Notes under the pieces: model-generated
Told to the model about the DNA's origin: nothing
Databases searched by the model: none
What the model saw: the letters and a program-made list of their open reading frames with translations, nothing else
Shown here: piece by piece, positions 53,431 through 63,380 of the stretch
How the letters are laid out: each line of letters starts with the position of its first letter
Position numbering within the stretch: the stretch's first letter is position 1
Program-made: the position numbers and the translations under genes
Origin: Bradyrhizobium sp. ARR65
GTDB lineage: Bacteria; Pseudomonadota; Alphaproteobacteria; Rhizobiales; Xanthobacteraceae
Assembly: GCF_000472385.1 (NCBI RefSeq)
Contig: NZ_AWZU01000011.1
Span: 62,106-126,105, forward strand
DNA: 64,000 nt
Reading direction: 5' to 3'

Positions 53431-54144
53431 ATGCCAGTCACCAGGCTGCTCAAGGGGCCGGGGGATAACGCGGCCGAAAATGGCCAGGCGATTATCTGCG
53501 TCGGCCTCGCACTTGAGGCGGAAATTCTCATAAGTGAATTTCCGGGGGAGATTGGCGGCGGACAGCCAGCAGATTTGGGTACAGTCCTCGATGGGGCGAC
53601 AGCCGCAAGCTGCAAAGGTGTCGTAAGCTTTGGGCTCGCAGGCGGGCTTTCGCCCGAGCTGGGTTCAGGTGACGTCGTCATTGCTTCCGGCGTTGTTGGA
53701 CGCAATGGAAGCTTTTCGACGGATGATGCCTGGTCAGGATGGCTGCTGTCGGCCATTCCGCGAGCCCTCTACGCCCCGATTGCTGGCGTCGATGCGGCAA
53801 TCGTGCCAAGGACGCAGCGACGTGAACTCGGGATGCGATCGGGTGCGCTCGCGGTGGATATGGAATCTCACCTCGTCGCCCAATTCGCCACCAGGCATGG
53901 GATGCGTTTTGTGGCCGTGCGTGTCGTGATCGACTCCATGCATCGCAAGATACCACGCGCCGCTCTGGCGTGCCTGTCGAGCACTGGAGAAGCGCGGATG
54001 TCTGCGCTTGGTCGGTGCCTGCTGAAGCGGCCGGCGGATACGCTCGATGTCATGCGGCTGTGCATGGATTGGCTGCCCGCACGCAAGGCGCTCGTCAATT
54101 GCTGCGACATCCTCAGCGCAAGCGTCTATCGGATGGGGCTTTAG
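53431..54144 (+). CDS. hpnG: hopanoid nucleosidase/phosphorylase HpnG
   Basis: The 237-residue protein has the nucleoside-phosphorylase-like fold: IICVGLALEAEIL, VVSFGLAGGLSPELGSGDVVIASGVVG, ALAVDMESHLVAQFA and VRVVIDS. HpnG releases adenine from adenosylhopane to give ribosylhopane. ATG at 53431 lacks a good ribosome site, and the region just upstream is repetitive. hpnA follows 194 bp later on the same strand. Confidence 0.88.
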   Translation: MPVTRLLKGPGDNAAENGQAIICVGLALEAEILISEFPGEIGGGQPADLGTVLDGATAASCKGVVSFGLAGGLSPELGSGDVVIASGVVGRNGSFSTDDAWSGWLLSAIPRALYAPIAGVDAAIVPRTQRRELGMRSGALAVDMESHLVAQFATRHGMRFVAVRVVIDSMHRKIPRAALACLSSTGEARMSALGRCLLKRPADTLDVMRLCMDWLPARKALVNCCDILSASVYRMGL

Positions 54145-54338
54145 CTATTCCCGGCATCGAGAGCGGCCAACGCAGCGCCGGACGGCGTCCCGGTCGCAAT
54201 TGGAACCGTTGGCGCACGGTGCGTTATCAATGTCATTGAAACGCGCGGCCTTCTCACGACATCCGCTGTGCTGCTTGCGGCCCCAGCAATGAAAAAATGG
54301 GGCCTGCCGCGCCGAGAACAGTCTTCCGAGGTGCTTGC

Positions 54339-55388
54339 ATGGCAAGATCGCCCGACGTGCTGATAACCGGTGCCAGCGGCTTCGTCGGATCCGCCGTGTT
54401 GCGTCAATTGGTTCTCGCGGGATTCTCGATACGCGCACTGGTCCGCCGCCGCAGTGAGCGAACTGACCTGGCCGCGGCAGGCCTGCAATTCGTCGAGGGT
54501 GACCTAAGGGACACCAAGTCGCTCAGGGCCGCATGCGACGGTTGCCGCTACCTGTTTCACGTCGCGGCCGATTACAGATTGTCATCCTGGGACAGCACGG
54601 CGATCTTTTCAACGAATGTGATCGGGACGCGCAATCTCATGGAGGAGGCCTTGCGCGCCGGGATCGAGCGGATCGTTTATACCAGCAGCGTGGCGACGTT
54701 GAGCTGTCGGCACGACGGCGTGCCTGCCGATGAGACGGAGATCCTGTCTCCGCGGCAGGCGATTGGCGCCTATAAGCGCAGCAAGCTTGCGGCAGAGCAA
54801 TTGGTTCTGAACATGGCGCAGGAGAGGGGGCTTCCTGCGGTCATCGTCAATCCGTCGACGCCAATCGGCCCGCGCGACATCCGGCCGACTCCGACGGGGA
54901 GAATTATCGTCGCGGCGGCCTCGAGTCGGATGCCAGCCTACGTCGATACGGGACTGAATCTCGTCCATGTCGATGATGTCGGATTCGGGCATCTTGCGGC
55001 GATGCGGCGGGGCAGGATCGGCGAGCGCTACATTCTCGGTGGGCAAGACGTCCTGTTCTCCCGGATGCTGGTCGAGATCGCCGGGCTTGTCGGGCGATCG
55101 GCTCCTCCTGTTCGGATTCCCTGGTATTTCGCGCTTCCGGCGGCAGCCGCCGGTGAGGCGCGGGCCTATTTGACGAGGCGGGAGCCGCTTGCCACCTGGG
55201 CGGGCGTTCTGCTCTCCAGGCACAAGATGTTCTTCACGTCGGCAAAGGCCGAACGCGAGCTCGGCTACAGGGCGCGGCCGTACGCAAGTGCTCTTCGCGA
55301 TGCGGTCGGCTGGTTCGCCAAGCATGGCTATTTGGGCGCGTCCTCCAGCGCACCGACAGTCGGGGCCGATCGTTCAGTCTTTCGGTAG
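54339..55388 (+). CDS. hpnA: hopanoid-associated sugar epimerase HpnA
   Basis: The 349-residue short-chain dehydrogenase/epimerase has LITGASGFVGSAVLRQL, VVEGDL-like FVEGDLRDT, VYTSSVATL and the active-site YKRSKLAAE. HpnA proteins are tied to hopanoid clusters by co-occurrence; their sugar is not settled. Same strand as hpnG, 194 bp downstream. Confidence 0.9.
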   Translation: MARSPDVLITGASGFVGSAVLRQLVLAGFSIRALVRRRSERTDLAAAGLQFVEGDLRDTKSLRAACDGCRYLFHVAADYRLSSWDSTAIFSTNVIGTRNLMEEALRAGIERIVYTSSVATLSCRHDGVPADETEILSPRQAIGAYKRSKLAAEQLVLNMAQERGLPAVIVNPSTPIGPRDIRPTPTGRIIVAAASSRMPAYVDTGLNLVHVDDVGFGHLAAMRRGRIGERYILGGQDVLFSRMLVEIAGLVGRSAPPVRIPWYFALPAAAAGEARAYLTRREPLATWAGVLLSRHKMFFTSAKAERELGYRARPYASALRDAVGWFAKHGYLGASSSAPTVGADRSVFR

Positions 55389-55430
55389 AGGGCCATATGA
55401 AGCCGCGCCGGTGCGAGCCGACACCGGCGC

Positions 55431-56525
55431 TCATCGCTTGCCGTCGATCGCGCCATCCGCTGGCTCGTCATAGAGCACCGCAAGGGTCGCCCTCACGATC
55501 AGCGCGACCGGAACAGCGAGAATGACGCCGATCACGCCGAACAGGCTCCCTCCGGCCAAAAAGCAGAAGATGATGAGAACGGGATGAACGCGCCCGGCTG
55601 CGCCCAGCACGATCGGTCCGAAGAGCTGATCGATCGATAGCCGCAGCGCCGCAATATAGATCGCGTATCCGAGAATGGCGGCCAATCCTGAGTTGTGCTG
55701 GAGAGCGACCAGTCCCGCCATGGTCGCCGCAGCAATCGGCCCGACAATCGGAATCGCCTCCAAGATCCCCGTCACCAGAGCGAGAAAGAGCGCGTGCGGG
55801 ATCCCAAGCACCACGCCAAGGCCGACATAGGCGAACGCGCCAGCAAATGCCACGACTCCGAGGACGCCTATGAAATATCGCCTGAGAACCGGATCCAAAT
55901 TGGACAAGATATGATCTCGTATGAGCGGGCGCTCTCCTGGAGGGATCAGCCATAGCAGCCCGCGAACTATGCTGTGGCCGCTAACCATGAAGAAGAAGAG
56001 AAGGAGCAGCGTCAGAAGAAATCCGAACCCCGAAACGACTGCCGATCCCCCGAGCAATGTCAGCACGCGCATGTTGCCGAACGACTCGCGAATGGCTCCT
56101 GCTAACGCCTTCGCAAGGCTCTGGGCGTCCATTTCCTGCCCGAGCAGGTTGATTTTCCCTGCGCCAATGGCGCCCTGCGCGAGACCGTTCACCGTGCCTT
56201 CGAAGTCGGTCGAGATGCGTTTGATCTCTTCGACCAGCGGCGGCACTCCAAGAAACGCAATTGCCGCAAGCAGCGCCAGAATCAAGAGGAAGCCCAGAAT
56301 GGAGACAAGGAGACGCGGAAGACGGGCCTTTTGGCTAATCTTGTCGATGGCGGGCGTGCAGATATAGCTCACGACGCCTGCAAGGACGAAGGGCATTAGA
56401 ACGAGCTGCAGCTCGTAGACCGCAAGCACCGTCGCGGCCACAACGAACAGGATTGTTGGGGTCGAGATCCTTGCCACATGCTCGTGGTCGCGTTCTTGTC
56501 CGCCCGAGTCGGGTTGGTCGCTCAC
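55431..56525 (-). CDS. AI-2E-family permease-like protein (first copy)
   Basis: The 364-residue protein has about eight helices with the family pattern: FVLAGVVSYICTPAIDK, LFLALVTGILEAIPIVGPIAAA and a C-terminal VIGVILAVPVALIVRATL. A GTG at 56525 overlaps the hpnB stop (GTGA), so the two are coupled. Role uncertain; the family includes the AI-2 exporter TqsA and ion antiporters. Confidence 0.9.
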   Translation of the reverse strand: MSDQPDSGGQERDHEHVARISTPTILFVVAATVLAVYELQLVLMPFVLAGVVSYICTPAIDKISQKARLPRLLVSILGFLLILALLAAIAFLGVPPLVEEIKRISTDFEGTVNGLAQGAIGAGKINLLGQEMDAQSLAKALAGAIRESFGNMRVLTLLGGSAVVSGFGFLLTLLLLFFFMVSGHSIVRGLLWLIPPGERPLIRDHILSNLDPVLRRYFIGVLGVVAFAGAFAYVGLGVVLGIPHALFLALVTGILEAIPIVGPIAAATMAGLVALQHNSGLAAILGYAIYIAALRLSIDQLFGPIVLGAAGRVHPVLIIFCFLAGGSLFGVIGVILAVPVALIVRATLAVLYDEPADGAIDGKR

Positions 56526-57673
56526 GGATAAGTCCGTCCCTTCCAGACGATCCTCCCACGCCAGCGCCGCCGAAGGCTGTCCAGCGCGAGACATGCCCCG
56601 ATCGCATAGCCGAGTGGAAACAGTAAGCCGTACCAGAATGGGACCCCAAAATAGACTGCGCCAGCAATGTGCAGGCCGAACGCTGCGGCAGTCCCAAGCG
56701 AAGCGGGGACCAAGGCGATACAGGCCGCCTCCCTCCCGTGCGCGCATGAAATGCTGTCGATCGTGGGGACCGCCACTGTCGCGACTGACAACGCGAGCAC
56801 CAGTGCGGACGTGATCAGCGTTGCAGTCGGTCCGCCAAGCATCTCGACAAGGTTCTTGGAGATGCCGTTCCACAGGCTGCTCCAGCCCGTATACATTCGG
56901 GCCGAGAGAAGGGCTTTTCCGTCCTGCAACATGACCTGCCCGCCAGCCCGCTTGATCCGCAGTGCCAGTTTGACGTCCTCGCAGATTGCGTCATGCACGG
57001 CGGCGTGACCACCGACCGACTCATAGGCGCTCCTGCGGACCAGCATGAATTGCCCGCTGGCGATGACCTTGTCGCTGTGATCTGCCTGAACCGTCGCCAG
57101 ATCCTGGCAGAAGGCCATCAGGTACAGTCCGCAGGGAATGATGAGACGCTCGGCGAAGCTCTCCAGCCGCTGCCGCGGCGTCAGCGACAACAGGTCTAGT
57201 CGCTGCGCCTGCGCCACCGCCAACGCGGCACTCAGAAGACCAGGCTCGGCGATGACATCGGCATCAAGGAAGCATATCCACTCGTCGTCCGATGACGCGG
57301 TCCTCGCTCCAATCCAGCAGGCATGGCACTTGCCGACCCATTGCGGCGGCAACGGAGAACTCTTAATGACCATTAGCTGCGGTCGGTGTCGGGCGATCGA
57401 GGCCGCAATCTCGAAAGTGTCGTCGGTGGAATGATCGTCGACGACGATGATCTTGAGCCGATCCGAAGGATAGGTCTGGTTAACAAGCGAGTTGACGCAG
57501 CGCGCGAGATTGGCACTTTCGTTTCGAGCGGGAACGACTACAGTGATGCGCGGGGGTGTGTCGCGTGCCGCTTCTTCCGGCCTCACAACTGGAAACAGAT
57601 CGCGCTGCGTATAGGCGCGCAGGATCAGCCACGACACGAAGGCCAGCCAGCCGATCGATAACGCAAGTTCCAT
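56522..57673 (-). CDS. hpnB: hopanoid-associated glycosyltransferase HpnB
   Basis: The 383-residue GT2 protein has an N-terminal helix, ITVVVPARNESANL, IVVDDHSTDDT, FLDADVIAEPG (DxD-like), QFMLVRRSAYESVGG and C-terminal helices. HpnB is a marker of hopanoid loci, adding a sugar or processing the side chain. Cotranscribed with the AI-2E permease gene downstream. Confidence 0.9.
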   Translation of the reverse strand: MELALSIGWLAFVSWLILRAYTQRDLFPVVRPEEAARDTPPRITVVVPARNESANLARCVNSLVNQTYPSDRLKIIVVDDHSTDDTFEIAASIARHRPQLMVIKSSPLPPQWVGKCHACWIGARTASSDDEWICFLDADVIAEPGLLSAALAVAQAQRLDLLSLTPRQRLESFAERLIIPCGLYLMAFCQDLATVQADHSDKVIASGQFMLVRRSAYESVGGHAAVHDAICEDVKLALRIKRAGGQVMLQDGKALLSARMYTGWSSLWNGISKNLVEMLGGPTATLITSALVLALSVATVAVPTIDSISCAHGREAACIALVPASLGTAAAFGLHIAGAVYFGVPFWYGLLFPLGYAIGACLALDSLRRRWRGRIVWKGRTYP

Positions 57674-57717
57674 CCCATTGGTTCCTCAGGCTTCACCGGC
57701 GTCTCAATCGATCTGCT

Positions 57718-58755
57718 TCAAAGACGTTCCGCATCGGCTTCACCCGGGAGCGATGTCGATTGTCCAAGGCTGTCGCGCACATAGAGCTTCTTGACCGCAA
57801 CGAAACTGATCACGGTCATTGGCGCGGCGAACACAATCGCCGCGTTCCCGAACAGAAGGCTGATTGCCACGATGCTGAGCAAGAGCGTCGCGGGAGGGAC
57901 AAGAACCATGTGGCGCTGGATGATCGGCGCGATCAGATTTCCTTCGACTTGGTGTATGGCGATGTAGGCCACCAATGTCCAAAGGACCGGGTACAGTCCC
58001 TGGGTCACCGCGACGAGAAGGGCCGGGATGGCGGCAAGGATTGGCCCGAGATAGGGAACGAACTCGGCGATCCCGGCGATTGCACCGAGGGCGAGTGGCG
58101 AGGGGAGCCCGATGAGCCAGACGGCAAACGTGGAAAGCAGGCCGATCAGCAGCATCTGGATGAGCTGACCGAGGAGCCACAGTCGGAGCGCCCGGCCGAT
58201 ATCGTCTATGGTGTCGGCGGCGATCAGACGCGATTTCCCCGGGAACAGGTAGGCCGCACCGCTGCGGTAGAGGTCGGGTTGCGCTGCAAGATAAATGCCC
58301 GCAAAAACGATGAAGATGACCGCCTCGACGAGGTGGAGACTGATTTTGAGTACGTCACCGAGCAGGCTGCTCAGCGATGGCATTTCCCCGCTGATGTGCG
58401 ACAACACCAGCCGGCCGAACTGGGAATTTTGCAGCGTCTTCGTGATTGATGTCGTTGCCGAATTGGCCCGGCTGAGGACGTCCTCAAGCTCGGAGCTCAT
58501 CTGCGTGCCGAACAGGAAGGCAGATCCGCCGATCGCAACGAGCACAAGGAGTCCAGCGATGAGCAGGGCAACCCAACGCGGCAGGCGACACCAGCGCACA
58601 AACGGCTCGCTCACCAGCTCAAGGAGCGTTGCAACCAGCACCGAGCCGACCAGGACCAGAAGAAAATCTCGCAGATACCATGCCAGAAACGCGAGCGATG
58701 CGAGCGCGACAGCAATCGCGGCCCGTTTCACAAATTCAGAAGTTGCGGCAGTCAT
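57718..58755 (-). CDS. AI-2E-family permease-like protein (second copy)
   Basis: The 345-residue protein has the same architecture as the copy at 55431, with IAGIAEFVPYLGPILAAIPALL and IHQVEGNLIAPIIQRHMVLVPP. ATG at 58755 (MTAATSEFVKRAAIA) gives the family start. It lies 44 bp upstream of hpnB on the same strand, so permease-hpnB-permease form a probable operon. Confidence 0.9.
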   Translation of the reverse strand: MTAATSEFVKRAAIAVALASLAFLAWYLRDFLLVLVGSVLVATLLELVSEPFVRWCRLPRWVALLIAGLLVLVAIGGSAFLFGTQMSSELEDVLSRANSATTSITKTLQNSQFGRLVLSHISGEMPSLSSLLGDVLKISLHLVEAVIFIVFAGIYLAAQPDLYRSGAAYLFPGKSRLIAADTIDDIGRALRLWLLGQLIQMLLIGLLSTFAVWLIGLPSPLALGAIAGIAEFVPYLGPILAAIPALLVAVTQGLYPVLWTLVAYIAIHQVEGNLIAPIIQRHMVLVPPATLLLSIVAISLLFGNAAIVFAAPMTVISFVAVKKLYVRDSLGQSTSLPGEADAERL

Positions 58756-59060
58756 GAGGCGACTGAACCACACTTGGCTCCTGGCTCCGCCCTCAAGATC
58801 AACCAACACCGCACGGCGGCTGTTCCAACACCTGCCCGGCCAGCCCTGCGAAGGGCGCGCCCACGCCGCCGATGACAAACGTACGGGACCGTACTGCCGT
58901 GGCGGAATGTAGGAGCGACGACTTGAGCGCGCGTGCCTCAAGGGCACGGTTAGCGGAACGAGCGGACGGAGCCTAGTTCTGATTTTTGACGCGCATGCGA
59001 GATGATGAACGCGCTAATCAGAGGGAATGGTCCCTCGGCCCAGAGCGAAGGTTTCGTAAG
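58756..59060. other. intergenic stretch, nothing recognised
   Basis: About 305 bases separate the permease start from the end of the sugar-transporter operon. It should contain the permease-hpnB promoter. No convincing frame or strong hairpin was seen. Confidence 0.3.
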
Positions 59061-59906
59061 CTATTTGACGGCGCCGCCCGTAATGCCAGAGATAAAGCGA
59101 TCGAGGAACAAGTTGTAGGCGATCGCTACCGGAATGCTGGCGATCAAGGCGCCGGCCATGATCTCGCCCCAGAAAAAGATGTCGCCGCGCACGAGATCAG
59201 TGGCGACTCCAAGAGTGATCGGCTTCTGGGCCGAGGAGGAAATGAAAGTCAGCGCGTAGACGAACTCCTGCAAGGTCAGGGTGAAGGTAAAGATCACCGC
59301 CGTCAGGATGGCCGGCAGTGACAGCGGAAGCACCATCTTGATGAAAGCGCCGAACACGCTGCATCCGTCGACGATCGCCGCCTCCTCGATTTCCACCGGC
59401 ATCGCCTTGAAGAACCCCATCAACAGCCAGGTGCAGAACGGGATCGTAAAGGTCGGATAGACCAGCACGAGCGACCACATCGAATTCTGCAAACCCAGAT
59501 TGGCGATAATCCGCGACAGCGGCAGGAACAGCAGGGTCGGCGGCACGAGATAGGTCAGGAAGATGCCGATTCCCATTGCCTCGCCGCTGCGGCCGGTCAT
59601 CCGCGCCAGGCTGTAGCCGGCAGGCAGCGCGGCGATCAGCGTGATCACGACCACGCAGACGCCGATGATGAGCGAATTCACAAGCCAGCGTCCAAACAGG
59701 GTTTGCTCGAACAGGTAGCGGAAATGCTCAAGTGTGGGCGGCTCATTGAACCAGAACGGAACGTTGGTGACGTTATAGAGGTCGGGATTGCTTTTCAGGG
59801 AGGTGATCAGCATCCAATAGAACGGAAAGGTCGTCAGGCCGACGAAGAATGCGATCGCGAGATAGAATGCGACCTCCTTGCCGACCTTGGCGATGACTCG
59901 TCGCAT
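59061..59906 (-). CDS. carbohydrate ABC transporter permease (MalG type)
   Basis: The 281-residue permease has six helices and the EAA loop (EIEEAAIVDGCSVFGAFIKMVLP). It pairs with the permease at 59909. Last gene of the operon; 2 bp from the previous stop. Confidence 0.93.
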   Translation of the reverse strand: MRRVIAKVGKEVAFYLAIAFFVGLTTFPFYWMLITSLKSNPDLYNVTNVPFWFNEPPTLEHFRYLFEQTLFGRWLVNSLIIGVCVVVITLIAALPAGYSLARMTGRSGEAMGIGIFLTYLVPPTLLFLPLSRIIANLGLQNSMWSLVLVYPTFTIPFCTWLLMGFFKAMPVEIEEAAIVDGCSVFGAFIKMVLPLSLPAILTAVIFTFTLTLQEFVYALTFISSSAQKPITLGVATDLVRGDIFFWGEIMAGALIASIPVAIAYNLFLDRFISGITGGAVK

Positions 59907-59908
59907 CT

Positions 59909-60841
59909 TCAGATCTCCCGCCGCCGGATGAAGCGCAGCATGCCTATGACCACCAGGAATAGCACCGGCAACATGAACAGCGAGATGGCGGCGCCATGCG
60001 ACACGTCACCGGAGACGATGCCGACCTGGAAGCCTTCGAAACCGAGCACTGAGGTGGCGTTGACCGGACCGCCATTGGTCAGGAGATACACGACAGATAG
60101 ATCGGTGAAAGTGAACACGATCCCGAAGATCAGGCCGATCGCAACGATCGGCAGGATCATCGGCAGGATGATCTGGTAATTGCGCCGCCAGAATCCCGCA
60201 CCGTCGACCGTGGCGGCGTCGATGATGTCCTGCGGCACCGAGGTAATGCCGGCGAGAAAGACGACGATCGCGAACGGGAAGAAACGCCACGCATTGACCA
60301 CGATCACACACAGCATCGCCAGATGCGGGTTGCCGAGCCAGTTCGGAGCGTTGGAGCGGTCGATGACGCCGAGCGCGATCAGCGTCCAGTTGATGACGCT
60401 GTAGAGCGAGTCGAACATCCACTCCCAGGCGACGCTGGCGAGCGCGATCGGTACAGCCCATGGCAGGATGATAAGGGCTCTGACGATCTTGCGCCCGGGG
60501 AACGGGCGCAACAAGAGCAGCGCGCCGAACTTGCCCAGGATGAGCCCGAGCAGCTGCGATCCGAAGGTGAAGAGGAAGGTGTTGCCCAGCGTGTCCAGGA
60601 ACACCGGGTTCTGGATGACCTGTTCGAAATTTGAAAGGCCGACGAAGCGCCAGGAAGGATCGTAGATGGTGTAGGCGCTAATGGAGTAATACACGGCCAG
60701 CAGGAATGGCACCCCGACCAGCAGAAAGACGTAGAGAATGGCCGGCGCGACGAAGAGCGCGCCGAGCACGTCGCGGCGATCCAGGATGAAGCGGAAGCGC
60801 GAGACGGGTTGCTTGCGGACTGGTTCGGCGATCGTAACCAT
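59909..60841 (-). CDS. carbohydrate ABC transporter permease (MalF type)
   Basis: The 310-residue permease has about six helices, an N-terminal polar region and an EAA loop (QDIIDAATVDGAGFWRRNYQIILP). It lies between the ATPase and the second permease. ATG at 60841 is preferred over a TTG three codons upstream. Confidence 0.93.
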   Translation of the reverse strand: MVTIAEPVRKQPVSRFRFILDRRDVLGALFVAPAILYVFLLVGVPFLLAVYYSISAYTIYDPSWRFVGLSNFEQVIQNPVFLDTLGNTFLFTFGSQLLGLILGKFGALLLLRPFPGRKIVRALIILPWAVPIALASVAWEWMFDSLYSVINWTLIALGVIDRSNAPNWLGNPHLAMLCVIVVNAWRFFPFAIVVFLAGITSVPQDIIDAATVDGAGFWRRNYQIILPMILPIVAIGLIFGIVFTFTDLSVVYLLTNGGPVNATSVLGFEGFQVGIVSGDVSHGAAISLFMLPVLFLVVIGMLRFIRRREI

Positions 60842-60856
60842 CGGCGACAACTCGCT

Positions 60857-61903
60857 TTACGAGCGGTTCACGCGCTTGCCATCGTGATCGAAGTAGCGCA
60901 GCGCGCTGTTGCGCACCGCGAAACGATGCCATTCGCCGGGGCGGATGCTTTCCTCCGCAACATGCGCCGGCGGCAATTTCGCCGTGATGAGCTGCGGCGA
61001 TTCAAAGCCTTCGATCACGCCATAGGCGATCCGCTCGGAGCCGAGATATTCGCAACGATCGACGCGGAACGAGAATTCGGTGACTCCGCCGTTGCCGTCG
61101 TCGACCATTTCCCTGGGCAGGAAGTTCTCCGGCCGAAAGCCAAGATAGGCGTCATTGCGCGCCAGCAGGTTCATCGGCGGAGAGCCGACAAAAGTCGCGA
61201 CGAAGCGGTCGGCGGGCTCGTTATAGATCTCCGCTGGCGTTCCGACCTGACGCACCTTGCCATGCTCGATCACCGCAATGCGGTCGCCCATGCCCATGGC
61301 CTCAACCTGATCGTGGGTGACGTAGATCGTAGTGACGCCCACCCGCTGCTGGAACTGCTTGATCTCCTGTCGAGCCGAAGCGCGCAGCTTCGCGTCCAGA
61401 TTAGAGAGCGGCTCGTCGAGCAGGAGTGCGGTCGGCTCGCGCACCAGCGCGCGCGCCAACGCAACACGTTGTCGTTCGCCGCCCGAGAGTTGGCGTGGCC
61501 GTCGGTCGAGCAGATGCGAAAGTCCGAGCAGCTGCGCCGCCCATTTGACCTTCCTGTCGATCTCGGCGCGGGAAGCGCGCTGCGTTCGCAGCGGGAATGC
61601 GATGTTGTTGCGTACCGTATAGTGCGGATACAGCCCATAGCTCTGGAACATCATCGCAACGCCGCGGGCACGCGGCGGGATGTCATTAACGATACTGCCG
61701 CCGATGATCAGATCGCCGGCGGTCTGCCGTTCAAGCCCGCAGATGATGCGAAGAAGCGTCGTCTTCCCGCAGCCGGAGGGTCCGAGCAGCACTATGAACT
61801 CGCCGTCGGGTACGGCGAGCGTGATGCCGTTGACGGCGAGAACTTCATCAAACTGTTTGACGATATTCGTGGCCAGGACGGCAGCCATTGGATATCCGGA
61901 CAT
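60857..61903 (-). CDS. sugar ABC transporter ATP-binding protein (UgpC/MalK type)
   Basis: The ~348-residue ATPase has Walker A GPSGCGKTT, Q-loop FQSYGLYPH, signature LSGGERQRVALARAL, Walker B LLLDEPLSNLDA and a His switch (VTHDQ). A C-terminal OB-type regulatory domain follows, as in CUT1 transporters. Starts at 61903 or 61888 are both possible. It is 133 bp downstream of the binding-protein gene. Confidence 0.94.
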   Translation of the reverse strand: MSGYPMAAVLATNIVKQFDEVLAVNGITLAVPDGEFIVLLGPSGCGKTTLLRIICGLERQTAGDLIIGGSIVNDIPPRARGVAMMFQSYGLYPHYTVRNNIAFPLRTQRASRAEIDRKVKWAAQLLGLSHLLDRRPRQLSGGERQRVALARALVREPTALLLDEPLSNLDAKLRASARQEIKQFQQRVGVTTIYVTHDQVEAMGMGDRIAVIEHGKVRQVGTPAEIYNEPADRFVATFVGSPPMNLLARNDAYLGFRPENFLPREMVDDGNGGVTEFSFRVDRCEYLGSERIAYGVIEGFESPQLITAKLPPAHVAEESIRPGEWHRFAVRNSALRYFDHDGKRVNRS

Positions 61904-62036
61904 TGGAGTTGACAATCGGCGCCGCCGTTGTTCGGCGGCGCGCCTTCGAGTTCTTCCCCAGTCTGGCTCCTTGAGCCGATAGCGGCGGCTTGCCTGGACG
62001 GAGGAGGGTACTGTCGAGGCGATGGCCGTCGCGCTT

Positions 62037-63380
62037 TTAAGCCCTGTGTTGCCACTTTTTGAAAATGGCTTCGCACTGCTGGGTGGCCCATTTGACCGAG
62101 TCTTCGGCGCTCACGCCAGTCGCGCCCTTCGCCATCATGTCGCAGATGATGAAGTCATTGTAGACTTCATCCGTAGCGGGCCAGGATGGCCCGGGATAGC
62201 CAGGCGCCGCCGACCACTCGTCGGAGGTCTGTAAGACGGCGAGCTTGTCGTGCGGCGTCGAGGTCGGGTCGTCCGACAGCAGCGGCATAGGCTTGGGCAC
62301 TATATTGGCGAAGATCGGCATGTTGTAGCCGGAACTCGCCTTGAAGGCCTCGACCCAATTGTCGGCGTAGTATTTGAGGAAATCCTTCGCCGCATCCTGG
62401 TTCTTGGCGAATTTCCAGATGCCGTAGAACTCGGCGGCGGCCCCCATGATCTGGCGCACGGGCCCTTTCGGCGGCTTCATGACAAAGATGTCGTCGGCCA
62501 CTTTCTTGTTGAGCTGCTGGGCGGTGCGATAGGCCGAGATCGGGTTGATGATCAGCGAGCTAACGCCGGAATCGATGTACTGATTGTTGCTGGCATCGCT
62601 CCAAGACAACACGTCCGGTGTCATCGCCTCCTTGTAGAGGGCGGCGACGAACTTCACGGCTTCAACGCTCTCCTTGCTGTTCAGCACGACGTGCTTGCCG
62701 GCTTCGTCCTGAACCGCGCCACCATAGCTCCACAAGAGCCCGCGCCAGGTCGTGTTCGGGTCGTTGGAATGGCCCAGCGAGATGCCGACCGGGTTGCCTT
62801 TGGCCTTCAGCTTGGCGCCGCCGATCCGAATATTGTCCCAGCTATCCGGCTGCATTCCGATGCCGTCCCACAGGCTCTTTCGGTACATGACAGGGAAGTT
62901 GATGTAATAGTCTGGAAACGCTGACCAGCTATGGTCATCCTGGTTGTAGCCGATCTGCCTGCCGATCACGGTGATCTTGCCGTACTTCTGCTCAACCGAC
63001 TCGACGAGGCTCGTGACGTCGACCAGGAACTTTCGGTAGAGATGCGCACCACCAGCGCCGTTCCAGCCGAACAGGTCGTGTCCTGCCTGGGCCGAGGCTT
63101 CCGCGGCCGCGCGGGCCGCAACGTCCTGGACGGGGATGTGGTCGACCGTGACGCCGATCTGGTTCTTCTCACCCCAGTCCCTTGCGAACTTGTCGAACCA
63201 CTTGTCGTAGGCGGGGACAAAATGGCTCCATTGGACGATCGAAAGCGTCTTCGCATCGGCGAGTGCGCGCGACACGAATGGCGCGGAAATGAGCGGTGCC
63301 GTGCCGGCGGCAATGAGGGTGAAACCCGTTTGCTTTAAGAAACGACGTCGCGTGACGCGCGCGAGTTTGCGCGTTCTCAT
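62037..63380 (-). CDS. extracellular solute-binding protein, Tat-exported
   Basis: The 447-residue protein begins with a Tat signal (RRRFLKQTGFTLIAAGTAPL) cleaved near SRALA-DA. The mature protein fits family 1 sugar-binding proteins: WFDKFARDWGEK, an Asn/Trp-rich middle (DDHSWSAFPDYYINFPVMYR) and a Trp-rich C-terminus. GGGAGGAGGG precedes the ATG at 63380. It leads the transporter operon. Substrate unknown. Confidence 0.92.
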   Translation of the reverse strand: MRTRKLARVTRRRFLKQTGFTLIAAGTAPLISAPFVSRALADAKTLSIVQWSHFVPAYDKWFDKFARDWGEKNQIGVTVDHIPVQDVAARAAAEASAQAGHDLFGWNGAGGAHLYRKFLVDVTSLVESVEQKYGKITVIGRQIGYNQDDHSWSAFPDYYINFPVMYRKSLWDGIGMQPDSWDNIRIGGAKLKAKGNPVGISLGHSNDPNTTWRGLLWSYGGAVQDEAGKHVVLNSKESVEAVKFVAALYKEAMTPDVLSWSDASNNQYIDSGVSSLIINPISAYRTAQQLNKKVADDIFVMKPPKGPVRQIMGAAAEFYGIWKFAKNQDAAKDFLKYYADNWVEAFKASSGYNMPIFANIVPKPMPLLSDDPTSTPHDKLAVLQTSDEWSAAPGYPGPSWPATDEVYNDFIICDMMAKGATGVSAEDSVKWATQQCEAIFKKWQHRA

